From: Streptomyces turgidiscabies Car8
Lineage (GTDB): Bacteria; Actinomycetota; Actinomycetes; Streptomycetales; Streptomycetaceae
Assembly (NCBI RefSeq): GCF_000331005.1
Contig: NZ_AEJB01000361.1
Location: forward strand, 1-64,000
Direction of reading: 5' to 3'
Length of the DNA stretch: 64,000 bases
The notes beneath the pieces were generated by a model. That model was given only the letters and a program-made list of their open reading frames with translations, made no database searches and was not told the DNA's origin. The position numbers were made by a program, and so were the translations under genes. Positions 6,867 through 14,280 of the stretch are shown piece by piece. Numbering within the stretch: the first letter of the stretch is position 1; every line of letters begins with the position of its first letter.

Positions 6867-7454
6867 CTACAGGTGGCATTCACACGGACAGACCTCGATC
6901 CCCGGGCAGGAAGCCGACGCAAACACCTCGGCGACTAGCCCACGTTGCTGGAGCGCCGACAGTAACCGAAGAAATCCTTGAACCGAATCCCTATCCTTGA
7001 CCGTCCCATCGGTCGCTGTTGCCGCCAGCCGTGCGCGGGCCGTTGAGAATGCGCAGGCGAACTCGGCAACATGCCATGCCAATCGGCTGTCTAGGTACTG
7101 GATGACTGGATCACGACCGTAGCGACGGCGACCTGCAACGAGAGACGTTCGCCCTGCTTCGATTCTCTCGAAACACCACAACATCGTGTAGTAGGCGCCG
7201 AAGTGCAAGCGCACCTCGCTTGGATCGCTCAAATCAGGAGTCTGTTCGTGTTGGTGACCGTAGTGGAGTCGTGCCATATTGTGGCGGACAGCCACCGTCT
7301 CACCAGAGTTGAGTTCTTGGAGCAGGCTCCGAGCGGTCTCAAATCTGGATCGCCGATGCTCCGTCTGGTGAGCCCGTACGGCGATAGCAATCGCCGCCAA
7401 CGCCAATACCACTGACGCAACGCTCGATATCGCTGACCAGTCATCGACGTTCAT
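6867..7454 (-). CDS. Single-TM protein of unknown function
   Basis: The 195-residue protein has one N-terminal membrane helix (SVASVVLALAAIAIAV, about residues 11-26), then a basic stop-transfer segment and a long helical cytoplasmic domain. It ends in a Cys-rich tail (CPCECHL). The topology recalls membrane-anchored coiled or helical proteins found in defence islands, but no family is recognised. The start at 7454 has a G-rich site (GGGGG). It lies 25 nt after the XRE-type regulator on the same strand, so cotranscription is likely. Confidence 0.5.
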   Translation of the reverse strand: MNVDDWSAISSVASVVLALAAIAIAVRAHQTEHRRSRFETARSLLQELNSGETVAVRHNMARLHYGHQHEQTPDLSDPSEVRLHFGAYYTMLWCFERIEAGRTSLVAGRRRYGRDPVIQYLDSRLAWHVAEFACAFSTARARLAATATDGTVKDRDSVQGFLRLLSALQQRGLVAEVFASASCPGIEVCPCECHL

Positions 7455-7479
7455 TGGTCCCCCAACCAACAAGGTCAGT

Positions 7480-9075
7480 TCATGCCGACAGAGCCTCACG
7501 GAACTCCCGCACCGCCGGACGGGTGCGCCAACGGTCGAGGGTCTGGAGTACTTCGCCCAGCACCCGCACTGTCCGCTCCGACTTCATGTCGTGGGCGACT
7601 TCCGCCGACGACTTCCCTACTCGGGCCGCCTCGTCCGGCTCACCGCTGAGCGCCAACGCCGCCGCCCGCCGCGCGTTGAAGAAGCCGGTATCCCGGTTGG
7701 ACAGCGCCCCCGCGCTTATGACGTCCGAGAACATGACGGCCGCGGTGCTCGGCTTCCCCGCCTCGGTGAACGTAATAGCGTCGCGCAACAGCCGGGTGTG
7801 CCCGGTGAAGTACGCGCCCAACCCGTCCCCATCGTCTTCTGTAGCCGCGCCCAACAGTTGCTCGGCTGTGTCGAGTCCTGCGCGCACCACGTCGAGCGGG
7901 TCGCCCAGCATGGCGCGGCCGAGTGCTTCTTGCTGCGTCACCTCGGCCCGGACACGTACCGGCAACTGCCACCGCTCATGGCTGGCGGCCTGGGCGAGGG
8001 TGAGCATGCGCAGCGCATCACGTTCGTCGTACGCCATCTGTGACTTCTTCAGGAGTACATACCCCTGCATGGGAGCGTTGCCCGCTTCCTGCGCCCACTC
8101 CATGGCGCGGTCGTACCAGAAGACGGCCGTAGTGGGCTCTTGGATGTCGCGGTACAGCCAGCCAACAAACTCCGCGCCTTCCGCGCCCACGGTGAGTAGG
8201 TCGCGGCGAACCTGCGGCTTCACGTCGCGCGCGCTGCTTTCAATCGCGCCGAGCAGGCCGAGCACGACCGGCAACGTCTTCTTGGGGCCAAGCGCGCCAT
8301 CGTCGCGCTTCGCCTGGTCGAGCTGGCGGCGGAAGTAGTCCACCATCGGGCCGTCGAGGTAGCGCCGCGCGTCACTCAGGGCGGACGCAACGTGGTGCAG
8401 CTCGTCGAGTCCAAGTCCGGGTAGTGCGGCGGCAGCAATGCCGCCCTTGAGAAGGTCTCGGCGGTTGAGGGGGCTCATGAAGCCTCGTTCTGTGGCAGGC
8501 ACGGCGGCGGAACTGTCCGCCAGGGAACCGAGTGCGCTGCCCAAACCGCTCGCCGCAATAGCGTCTACGTCCACCGGCACCAGGACGGTGCGGCCATTAA
8601 CTACGACCGGGAGAAGCGCGCCGGCGGGCTTCTCACTCCTCGGCGGAGCCGCCGCTTCTACGGTCTTGGTCGGGAGTGGCTGGCGACGGCTGGGCAGCTT
8701 GAACCACAGTAGGTCGCCCGGAATCCCGAGCCTATGCGCCCATCTCATGAGTTTGGCGAGGTCTTGTGGCGCTTTGCCGCTCTCGATCCGGCTTAGTTGC
8801 GCCTGGTTCAGGTCGAGCCACGTTGCCATGGACTCCTGAGAAACTGCGCGGCCATGCCACGGATGAAGCCGGTATGCGTAGAACACATGGCCGATGTGCC
8901 AGCTTTCGAGTGCCTCGCGCATGGTGGGGTGTTGCCAGAACTCCGGCGGCACGGCGGGCGGGTTGAGCACTTCCAGCGCCCGTTCCCGACGCAGGCAAAC
9001 CGCGCACAGGTCACCGGAGTTGTCCCGCGCTAGGCGCGTGCCGCAGGAGCAGTACCGCGCGTCTTGCCTGGTCAT
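7480..9075 (-). CDS. Zinc-ribbon/XRE regulator with TPR-like domain
   Basis: The 531-residue protein starts with a short zinc-ribbon-like segment (CSCG...CAVC, about residues 9-28). A helix-turn-helix follows (WLDLNQAQLSRIESG, about 85-100). After a Ser/Ala-rich linker, a long alpha-helical part (about 210-531) resembles tetratricopeptide repeats. This architecture is common in Streptomyces regulators encoded beside small RsbW-like ATPases, as here. The ATG at 9075 has a GAGG site. It lies divergent to the anti-sigma-like ATPase at 9274, with a ~200-nt shared promoter region. It probably responds to a signal through its TPR half, but the signal and targets are unknown. Confidence 0.75.
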   Translation of the reverse strand: MTRQDARYCSCGTRLARDNSGDLCAVCLRRERALEVLNPPAVPPEFWQHPTMREALESWHIGHVFYAYRLHPWHGRAVSQESMATWLDLNQAQLSRIESGKAPQDLAKLMRWAHRLGIPGDLLWFKLPSRRQPLPTKTVEAAAPPRSEKPAGALLPVVVNGRTVLVPVDVDAIAASGLGSALGSLADSSAAVPATERGFMSPLNRRDLLKGGIAAAALPGLGLDELHHVASALSDARRYLDGPMVDYFRRQLDQAKRDDGALGPKKTLPVVLGLLGAIESSARDVKPQVRRDLLTVGAEGAEFVGWLYRDIQEPTTAVFWYDRAMEWAQEAGNAPMQGYVLLKKSQMAYDERDALRMLTLAQAASHERWQLPVRVRAEVTQQEALGRAMLGDPLDVVRAGLDTAEQLLGAATEDDGDGLGAYFTGHTRLLRDAITFTEAGKPSTAAVMFSDVISAGALSNRDTGFFNARRAAALALSGEPDEAARVGKSSAEVAHDMKSERTVRVLGEVLQTLDRWRTRPAVREFREALSA

Positions 9076-9273
9076 GTGGTACCTCGCGCTCCCGTGGCTT
9101 CCCCTCGACTGGCGCACGCGCCAAGCCTATAGACGCTAGATGCCGGGCGTCCGACTGTCCATGCATCCCGCGCATATCCGCTCATGCGGCAGCGCCATGA
9201 CTTCTCTACGTCCAACTCGCCCAAGCTCATTGGCGTGCTTCTCCACCAAGCGACACAGCAAGGGAGCACCGCA

Positions 9274-9690
9274 ATGACCCTGGAACGCTTCGTTAGCCAG
9301 CTGGAGTTGGCCGCGCAGTCGCAAGCCGTCCGCTGGGCGCGCAGACACACCCGCGACGTACTGAGTGCGTGGAGCGTGCCCGGCGACCACATCGACGCGA
9401 CCGCCCTAGCTGTTTCTGAACTCGTAACGAATGCGGTGAAACACGCCGCGCCGCCGGACGACGAGCCTTCCCCTCCTCCGGCAACGCTGACGCTTCGGCA
9501 CCGCGATACCCACCTCATTGTTGAGGTGGCCGACCCGGACACCCGCCCGCCCATAAGCGAGGGCAATTCCGACCCCACGGAGTTGGGCGGACGCGGGTTG
9601 TTCATCGTGGACACCATCTCGAAGGAGTGGGGTTACTACCTACCGCCAACCGGCGGAAAGGTCGTCTGGTGTGTTATGGCGCTCGACTAG
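9274..9690 (+). CDS. RsbW-like ATP-binding protein (HATPase fold)
   Basis: The 138-residue single-domain protein has GHKL ATPase motifs: N-box ELVTNAVKHA (about 50-59), G1 VEVADPDTRPP, and G2 GGRGLFIV. Such proteins act as anti-sigma or protein kinases, or bind regulators, and Streptomyces genomes carry many beside XRE-type regulators. The ATG at 9274 follows AGGGAG; the earlier in-frame ATG at 9184 has no ribosome site. A resolvase-fold gene and a zinc-ribbon gene follow, apparently in one operon. Confidence 0.85.
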   Translation: MTLERFVSQLELAAQSQAVRWARRHTRDVLSAWSVPGDHIDATALAVSELVTNAVKHAAPPDDEPSPPPATLTLRHRDTHLIVEVADPDTRPPISEGNSDPTELGGRGLFIVDTISKEWGYYLPPTGGKVVWCVMALD

Positions 9691-9732
9691 AGCGACCCAC
9701 CCCAACCCACACCGCAACGAGAAGGGCCGCTC

Positions 9733-10092
9733 ATGTCCGCGCCATTTAAGCCGCTCGCCATAGCGTACATACCGCTAGATCCAGAGGCATCCGCCGCCCA
9801 AGTCGCGGCGCAAGAGCAGCAATTCCGCGACTACGCCGACGAGCGTGGCTATGAGCTGTGCCAGATTGAGTTGAGCTCCGAAAGCGTTATGCCGCTCGGC
9901 CGATTAGTGCGCCTGATCCAGGGACACGGAGCGGAACACTTATTGGTGCCTTCAATGAAGAGCATTGCCAGCCACCCGATAGCCGAGTTAGTCATCCGCG
10001 AAGCCGTCACCCTGGACTCACGAGCGGAACTCCACGAGGTGTGCGTGCCAACGGAGTTGACCAGCGAAGAGGCATCAGCCGGCCCGAGCTAA
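9733..10092 (+). CDS. Resolvase-fold protein without catalytic domain
   Basis: The 119-residue protein resembles the N-terminal domain of serine recombinases: a first beta strand IAYIPLD, then AQEQQFRDYADERGYEL. The usual catalytic Ser after the first strand is absent and there is no DNA-binding tail. It is therefore unlikely to recombine DNA by itself. GAAGGG precedes the ATG. It lies 42 nt after the RsbW-like gene and 30 nt before the zinc-ribbon gene. A regulatory or adaptor role in this gene set is inferred. Confidence 0.55.
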   Translation: MSAPFKPLAIAYIPLDPEASAAQVAAQEQQFRDYADERGYELCQIELSSESVMPLGRLVRLIQGHGAEHLLVPSMKSIASHPIAELVIREAVTLDSRAELHEVCVPTELTSEEASAGPS

Positions 10093-10121
10093 GCGGAACC
10101 TACCCCAAGCGAGTCCCCCAT

Positions 10122-10436
10122 ATGACCCCCACACCCGTATGGCAACACTTCAATTGGTTTCGCGGTGTGTGCTTCCGCTGCGACCAAAGCGGCATACCCG
10201 TGGCCCACGTTGGCGACGTCACTTCCTACGGCAAGCCCATGCCGTTGTACGCCTGCCATCTCTGCATCTTCCGTATGCAGCAACGCCATTGGGTGGAAAC
10301 CGGCCGCCAGGCGTGGCCGCTTCAATTGCTGCAACTCCCGCCGAGTCCGCGCCCCCGCGCCCACCGGCCTGCGTGGTGCAGCTGGCTGCGCTACCGCAAG
10401 CATTCCGAGGGACGGCATACCTGTGCTTCCCGCTAG
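10122..10436 (+). CDS. Small zinc-ribbon protein
   Basis: The 104-residue protein has two CxxC knuckles, CFRC (about 15-18) and CHLC (about 44-47), which should bind one zinc ion. The C-terminal half is rich in Arg, Pro and Trp. The ATG at 10122 lacks a clear ribosome site and may rely on coupling to the gene upstream. The stop is followed by a strong bidirectional terminator. The function is unknown; a nucleic-acid-binding role is possible. Confidence 0.5.
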   Translation: MTPTPVWQHFNWFRGVCFRCDQSGIPVAHVGDVTSYGKPMPLYACHLCIFRMQQRHWVETGRQAWPLQLLQLPPSPRPRAHRPAWCSWLRYRKHSEGRHTCASR

Positions 10437-10488
10437 TTGAGAGAGGAGGGCATCGCCCTTTGCTCCTGTAGCAGTCCCCTCCCCTAAC

Positions 10489-10529
10489 GAACCCGCCCGA
10501 GAGCTGTTGTGACGCTCTCGGGCGGGTTC
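10489..10529. terminator. Strong bidirectional terminator
   Basis: A perfect 16-bp inverted repeat (10489-10504 with 10514-10529) has a 9-nt loop and T-rich flank. It separates the plus-strand zinc-ribbon operon from the convergent small gene at 10544. Confidence 0.85.
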
Positions 10530-10543
10530 TATTTGTGCCTGGG

Positions 10544-10744
10544 CTAGTACGGCCGTCTGTGGTACCGGCGAAGCCGCTGAGCTGTTGTACGAGTGCGCCG
10601 CGCCTGCTCGTCGCTAGCCACAAGGCGGGCCGCCAGTTGCAGCCACGCCCCGGGGCTCGTGGCGCGGCAGGCGTAAAGATTGAGGCCCGTTCGTTCCGTG
10701 ACGAAGGCTTTGCAGGCGTTGAGTAATTCGGTTTCGGATTGCAT
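10544..10744 (-). CDS. Small hypothetical protein
   Basis: The 66-residue protein has a helical N-terminal half (ETELLNACKAFVTERTGLN) and a strongly basic C-terminus (RTRTTAQRLRRYHRRPY), so it may bind nucleic acid. It reads away from the A+T-rich array toward the terminator. The ribosome site is weak (GAAGAG at some distance). The neighbouring partition locus suggests a plasmid-maintenance gene, but this is only context. Confidence 0.4.
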   Translation of the reverse strand: MQSETELLNACKAFVTERTGLNLYACRATSPGAWLQLAARLVASDEQARRTRTTAQRLRRYHRRPY

Positions 10745-10779
10745 AGTCGAGTGCTCTTCTTACTTCTCCATTGTGCGCT

Positions 10780-10871
10780 CAATAAATAAATAGTGCAATA
10801 ACTATTTAAATAAATAACTAAATAGTTAACTAGTTATCTAAATGGCTATTTATTGATCTATTTATTTATTG
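10780..10871. repeat. A+T-rich iterated array, putative partition site or origin
   Basis: About 92 bp are nearly all A and T. They hold five copies of the 7-mer TAAATAG or its complement CTATTTA (10787, 10802, 10819, 10846, 10858) and one degenerate copy (10839). The ends form a perfect 14-bp inverted repeat (10780-10793 with 10858-10871). It lies just upstream of parA, where plasmid centromeres and iteron origins are often found. Confidence 0.7.
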
Positions 10872-10907
10872 CCACTACAATTGGAGAGTAAGTAACCGCA
10901 GGCACAC

Positions 10908-11732
10908 ATGACGGCAGCAGCAATTGCAAGAAAGATAGTAGTAGCCATCCGCAAGGGAGGTTCGGGCAAGACCACAACGGCCGTGAATCTAGCCGGTGCG
11001 TTGATGCTTCTTGGTAAGAGAGTGCTGTTAGTCGATCTCGATTCACAGGGCAACGCAACCCGCGCCATGGGTGTCAGTCGCGACGAAATAATTCTAACCG
11101 TCAGAGACATCCTCGCTGCGAAAGCGACCAACCTTAAGGACGCTGTCGTAACAAGAGCGTGGAGCGAGTATGCCCAAGGTCGGTCGCTAGATGTATTGCC
11201 TTCTCACGAGAAGCTAGGCAACACCGAGATGGGCATGGCTGTTCAGACGGCTCTAGCTCAACTTGGTATGGGTGATGAACCCGTAGACACTATGCAGAGC
11301 ATAGCCAACCTCCTGCGATTTTACGAGACATCCTATGACTACATCATCATCGACACGGCTCCTAACCCTGGCCCGTTAACACTCGCGGCGCTGTCGGCTG
11401 GCGATGACATGCTCATCCCTTACGAAATGGGCGCGTTCAACGATGACGGTCTAATTCATGCCTTCAAGACGGCCCGAGATGTGCAGCTCAAATCCAACCC
11501 AAACCTCACGATCCACGGCATCCTATTCACGATGACGGATAACACGCTCTTCTCGAAAGAATCAATGGACGACATGAAGCAGTACGAGGGACACATCTAC
11601 CCCTTTCGCGTGCCGCGCAGGACGCTCTACAACTGGGCAAATAATAACGGGGTGCCCGCGATCGTAGCTCGACCATCAGATGATGCTACGCGGCCGTACA
11701 TGCAACTCGCGGAGGCATTCATTAATGGATAA
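10908..11732 (+). CDS. parA: ParA-family partition ATPase
   Basis: The 274-residue Walker-type ATPase has a deviant P-loop KGGSGKTTTAVNLA near residues 16-29 and a switch motif DLDSQGNAT. A third motif, DTAPNPGP, is near 147. It should drive segregation of the element together with the small downstream partner and an upstream centromere. The N-terminus has no helix-turn-helix, so autoregulation probably comes from the partner (type Ib-like). The GGAGAG upstream is too far (over 18 nt) for normal initiation at the ATG at 10908, so the true start is a little uncertain. The next gene overlaps by 8 nt. Confidence 0.92.
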   Translation: MTAAAIARKIVVAIRKGGSGKTTTAVNLAGALMLLGKRVLLVDLDSQGNATRAMGVSRDEIILTVRDILAAKATNLKDAVVTRAWSEYAQGRSLDVLPSHEKLGNTEMGMAVQTALAQLGMGDEPVDTMQSIANLLRFYETSYDYIIIDTAPNPGPLTLAALSAGDDMLIPYEMGAFNDDGLIHAFKTARDVQLKSNPNLTIHGILFTMTDNTLFSKESMDDMKQYEGHIYPFRVPRRTLYNWANNNGVPAIVARPSDDATRPYMQLAEAFING

Positions 11733-12150
11733 ATCGGCTTACAAAAAGTTGCGCGGCTCGGGCGTCAAACCGGTGCCAGTCATAGACTTTGACCCATTCG
11801 CCAAACCGAAGCCTAAGAGTGACGCGGTAGTCACACCGGGCGAACCTAAGCAAACTGAGCCTTCCGTAGAAGCCGGTAAGAGTGCGGCGACGGCTCGGGA
11901 GCAGACCACCCCAGTAGAGGCACCAGGGAGCTCTAATAAAACAAGTGTCGAGGGTGGTCGCCTGCCATTCATCACCGAGGTTAATAAGACAGAGAAGCTC
12001 ATTACGCGAACATCAGCGATGTATCCATCCCGCCACACTCAGCTGGGAGATATGGCTTACTGGGAGAACCGCAAGCCATGGCAGATCATCGACCAAGCCC
12101 TAGAGGAGTACGTTAAGCGTCACCACTCGAACAAAAAGGGGAAATCCTGA
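11725..12150 (+). CDS. Small ParB-like partition partner
   Basis: The 141-residue protein has a basic N-terminus, a disordered Pro/Lys/Ser/Thr-rich middle (about 25-85), and a compact C-terminal domain ending IIDQALEEYVKRHH that resembles a small dimeric DNA-binding fold such as ribbon-helix-helix. It has no ParB nuclease-like domain. The ATG overlaps the parA stop by 8 nt and has GGAGG before it, so the two are coupled. It is inferred to bind the A+T-rich array upstream of parA. Confidence 0.6.
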   Translation: MDKSAYKKLRGSGVKPVPVIDFDPFAKPKPKSDAVVTPGEPKQTEPSVEAGKSAATAREQTTPVEAPGSSNKTSVEGGRLPFITEVNKTEKLITRTSAMYPSRHTQLGDMAYWENRKPWQIIDQALEEYVKRHHSNKKGKS

Positions 12151-12230
12151 GCTCCACCCAAGCTAAACCGCTATTGATTGTTGTAACCATTACTATTATG
12201 CTGGTTGCAAGGCTAGCGTACGTCTTGTAG
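12147..12230 (+). CDS. Possible 27-residue membrane peptide, CTG start
   Basis: A short frame starts with CTG in the CTGA overlap with the partner's stop and has AAGGGG five nt upstream. It encodes a peptide that is mostly one hydrophobic helix (PLLIVVTITIMLVARLAYVL). The coupling and hydrophobicity make it worth recording, but CTG starts are rare and no homologue is recognised. Confidence 0.3.
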   Translation: MSSTQAKPLLIVVTITIMLVARLAYVL

Positions 12231-12360
12231 TTATTTCGCACGCTAGCTACCAAAACTCGGTGGCTTTCGTGTCCTGAATGGCAAACCCCCTCAACAACTT
12301 AAAGGGTATTGACTCATCCGGGCAGGGTGTTAAACTTGATGTATAACTACAAGTCGTACG
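12217..12360. repeat. 18-bp inverted repeat pair flanking a promoter
   Basis: The sequence at 12217-12234 and the complement of 12343-12360 agree at 17 of 18 positions. A second 8-bp inverted pair, GCTAGCGT/ACGCTAGC, lies at 12212-12219 and 12240-12247. The right arm covers the predicted transcript start. Repeated binding of one protein, or a replication or antisense-control site, is possible. Confidence 0.6.
12309..12336 (+). promoter_or_regulatory. Promoter inside the inverted-repeat region
   Basis: TTGACT (12309-12314), a 16-nt spacer and TAAACT (12331-12336). The predicted start falls in the right repeat arm, and a strong terminator comes within ~40 nt. The product would be a very short RNA unless the terminator is controlled. 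The next gene is at 12510. Confidence 0.5.
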
Positions 12361-12362
12361 CC

Positions 12363-12388
12363 AAAGGCCCCGAGTAATCGGGGCCTTT
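12363..12388 (+). terminator. Terminator or attenuator upstream of the 12510 gene
   Basis: AAAGGCCCCGA and TCGGGGCCTTT are 11-bp perfect arms with a 4-nt loop, followed by CTCT. It ends the parA transcript, or attenuates transcription from the promoter at 12309. Confidence 0.75.
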
Positions 12389-12509
12389 CTCTGTTCTGGC
12401 CCGAGTTTTGGGGCGGCAACTCCGCGCGGTACGCCGTCGTCTGATGAAGCAAATCAACGAGCACCAGCCTGCAAGTAGGCTTCTTAGGTGCGCCCAAAAG
12501 GGAGACGAC

Positions 12510-13052
12510 ATGAATAGTGCAAGTGCAGTCCTACAACAACGCCAAGCGGCCCTCAACGCGGTACGCGACAAAGCGGGCATCCGACCCGACCTCCGTTCTA
12601 TAGAAGAATTGGTTGCTAAAACCAACAGTTCTTCTATAGAACTACCGGCACAGTTTGACGGCCTCAATAGCGGCTGGGAGTCGATGCGATTAGCTAAAGC
12701 TCGCCGGTATCGGATGCTCATCAGGGAGGGCCACCTCAGCAAGCTACTGAAGCTCGCCGAGATCGCCCGGACAAAGGATAAGCCGGACAGATGGTTTGCC
12801 GCCGCTGCCTCTGTAGCGAAATGGGAACGCACCCTCGACTACCTATCCAAGCTCGCCAAAGTCACGGAAACCGTCGAGCGGGTTGCCCGCAAGCTCGGGG
12901 TAGCGGTAAACGGCTTCATCTACAAACAAGCCTGGAAGGGCGTTAACGTCGAACGCTGGGCGGACATGGCCCGGGAAAACGGCAAGCACAAAGGTAAGTA
13001 CTTCGCTTGGTTGTGCCTGAGAGAGCAGGGGACTGCTCCACACGCCGCATAG
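12510..13052 (+). CDS. Unknown element-borne protein
   Basis: The 180-residue, mostly helical, basic protein matches no family I recognise. The ATG at 12510 has GGGAG spaced well upstream; the earlier frame start at 12408 has none. Residues ~29-45 are encoded by a near-perfect hairpin (12595-12642), unusual inside a gene. Its place after the parA block and an apparent attenuator suggests a plasmid replication, copy-control or partition role, which is inference only. Confidence 0.5.
   Translation: MNSASAVLQQRQAALNAVRDKAGIRPDLRSIEELVAKTNSSSIELPAQFDGLNSGWESMRLAKARRYRMLIREGHLSKLLKLAEIARTKDKPDRWFAAAASVAKWERTLDYLSKLAKVTETVERVARKLGVAVNGFIYKQAWKGVNVERWADMARENGKHKGKYFAWLCLREQGTAPHAA
12595..12642 (+). 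repeat. Long inverted repeat inside a coding region
   Basis: The left arm at 12595-12614 pairs with 12620-12642 apart from a 3-nt bulge, leaving a 5-nt loop. Each arm contains the self-palindrome TTCTATAGAA. It falls in codons 29-45 of the unknown gene and is strikingly A+T-rich for its surroundings. Confidence 0.7.
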
Positions 13053-13234
13053 GTTCGCACGTACCCTCGTTCCTACCCTCCCCGATGCAAGACGGCTTGT
13101 AAGGGAAGACGGGCGAGACAATAAACAACGCTCTTTGTCAACACAGGGTGCCCCTACAAGCCCGCCCCCTTGGGCCTGTTGCTGCGGCGCTTCTGCCCTC
13201 GCTCCAGCCGAGTCAGTACCCCCGCGGCGGCCAG

Positions 13235-13263
13235 GAGTAGCGCCGCCGGCTGACTACTCACTC
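13235..13263 (-). repeat. Dispersed intergenic repeat, copy D
   Basis: Read on the minus strand it begins GAGTGAGTAG, then GCCGGCGGCG and TACTC, matching copy C closely. It lies just past the end of the DUF2637 gene (13320), a terminator position. The 267-nt gap 13053-13319 contains nothing else that I can assign. Confidence 0.5.
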
Positions 13264-13319
13264 CCCGCCAGGACGAGCGAAACCCCGCTCTGGGTGAGCG
13301 GGGCCGGTGCCACAACCTC

Positions 13320-14192
13320 TTACGAGGCGGCGGCTGCTTGCTTCTCTTCCTCGGGCTTCGGCGACGGTTTAGCCTCAGCGATGCGGTCGCGGCCCCATCG
13401 TTCTCCTCGGCCGAACAGCGTCCCCAGCTCCTTGCCGGTGAGTGGGTTGCCCTTCTCGACGCTGTGCAGGTAGGCCCGCACAGCTTCATCCTGCCGCCCA
13501 GTGGCGTGCGGGCGGCGCTGTTTGGGGCCGGTACGGTGCCACTGAATGCCGGGTGAGTTGTCCGCCGGCTGCGGGATTGCCGCCGAGTGATCTTGCGCCT
13601 TCTCCGGCTCCTGGGTGGAGTCAGTACCGCCGATCGGCAGTGGATCTTGCTCTGACTCCGCTACTTCCTCGTGATCCAATGCCGCTGGGGCCACGGTCGG
13701 CGGCGGCATTGGATCATGCTCCGCCGGGGGCCCGTGGGCGGCAACCTCCGGCACCCGATCATGGGCCGCCTGCCGCGCCTGAGCGTGCCCGATGGCGAGC
13801 AAAGCACCAGAGCAGACGGCCATGAAGCCATCGACGGCCAGGGGCCCGATTGCCGCGCTCACAGCGTCCTCCCCGTACGACGCCAGGAGCGCCGACATGT
13901 GGCGGTAGCTGATGATCGCGGCAATCCCGGCAACGGCAGTTAGGCCACCGTGCCGCAGGAGTTTCCAGAGCCAACCATCCGGCCAGTGGACACGTGAGAT
14001 AACTTCAATGGAAATCAGGAGCGCCACGGGCCAGAATGCCGCCGCGACTATGGCCCCACCTTCTGGCGTCCAAGTTGCCGCCGCGCGGGCGGGCTTGAGG
14101 TAGCTGTGGGCGACGTTCGCGGCAATTGAGGCCACGATTCCAACACCAAAACCTAGCCGCGCCCAAGTGCGGCCAGGCGGAGAGTCAGCCAT
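13320..14192 (-). CDS. DUF2637 (Spd-like) membrane protein
   Basis: The 290-residue protein has about four membrane helices in its first 140 residues, including LGFGVGIVASIAANVAHSYL and AAFWPVALLISIEVIS. A Pro/Glu-rich linker (about 150-225) follows, then a C-terminal winged-helix-like domain (GRQDEAVRAYLHSVEKGNPL). This is the DUF2637 architecture found on Streptomyces conjugative plasmids and ICEs, where such proteins are linked to intramycelial spread. The ATG at 14192 follows GAAGGGAAA. A small TGACA/TGTCA operator lies upstream. The C-terminal DNA-binding part may tether plasmid DNA to the membrane. Confidence 0.8.
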   Translation of the reverse strand: MADSPPGRTWARLGFGVGIVASIAANVAHSYLKPARAAATWTPEGGAIVAAAFWPVALLISIEVISRVHWPDGWLWKLLRHGGLTAVAGIAAIISYRHMSALLASYGEDAVSAAIGPLAVDGFMAVCSGALLAIGHAQARQAAHDRVPEVAAHGPPAEHDPMPPPTVAPAALDHEEVAESEQDPLPIGGTDSTQEPEKAQDHSAAIPQPADNSPGIQWHRTGPKQRRPHATGRQDEAVRAYLHSVEKGNPLTGKELGTLFGRGERWGRDRIAEAKPSPKPEEEKQAAAAS

Positions 14193-14236
14193 TAGGTTTC
14201 CCTTCTCTCGGCCGCATGTTGAGCATACTAAAATCG

Positions 14237-14249
14237 TGACATTGTGTCA
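14237..14249 (-). promoter_or_regulatory. Putative operator before the DUF2637 gene
   Basis: A perfect TGACA-TTG-TGTCA inverted repeat lies about 45 nt upstream of the DUF2637 start. Transfer genes of Streptomyces plasmids are usually under such repressor sites. No matching regulator is identified. Confidence 0.4.
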
Positions 14250-14280
14250 GTTGCGTCCAACTCCTTTGGATCAGATACGT

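Noticed and set aside
9733..10092. Element integrase or resolvase
   Set aside because: Only a resolvase-like N-terminal fold is present, with no catalytic Ser or DNA-binding domain, so it cannot explain integration.
10780..10871. CRISPR array
   Set aside because: The repeats are 7-mers in both orientations with irregular spacing and no cas genes. No CRISPR array is seen anywhere in the window.
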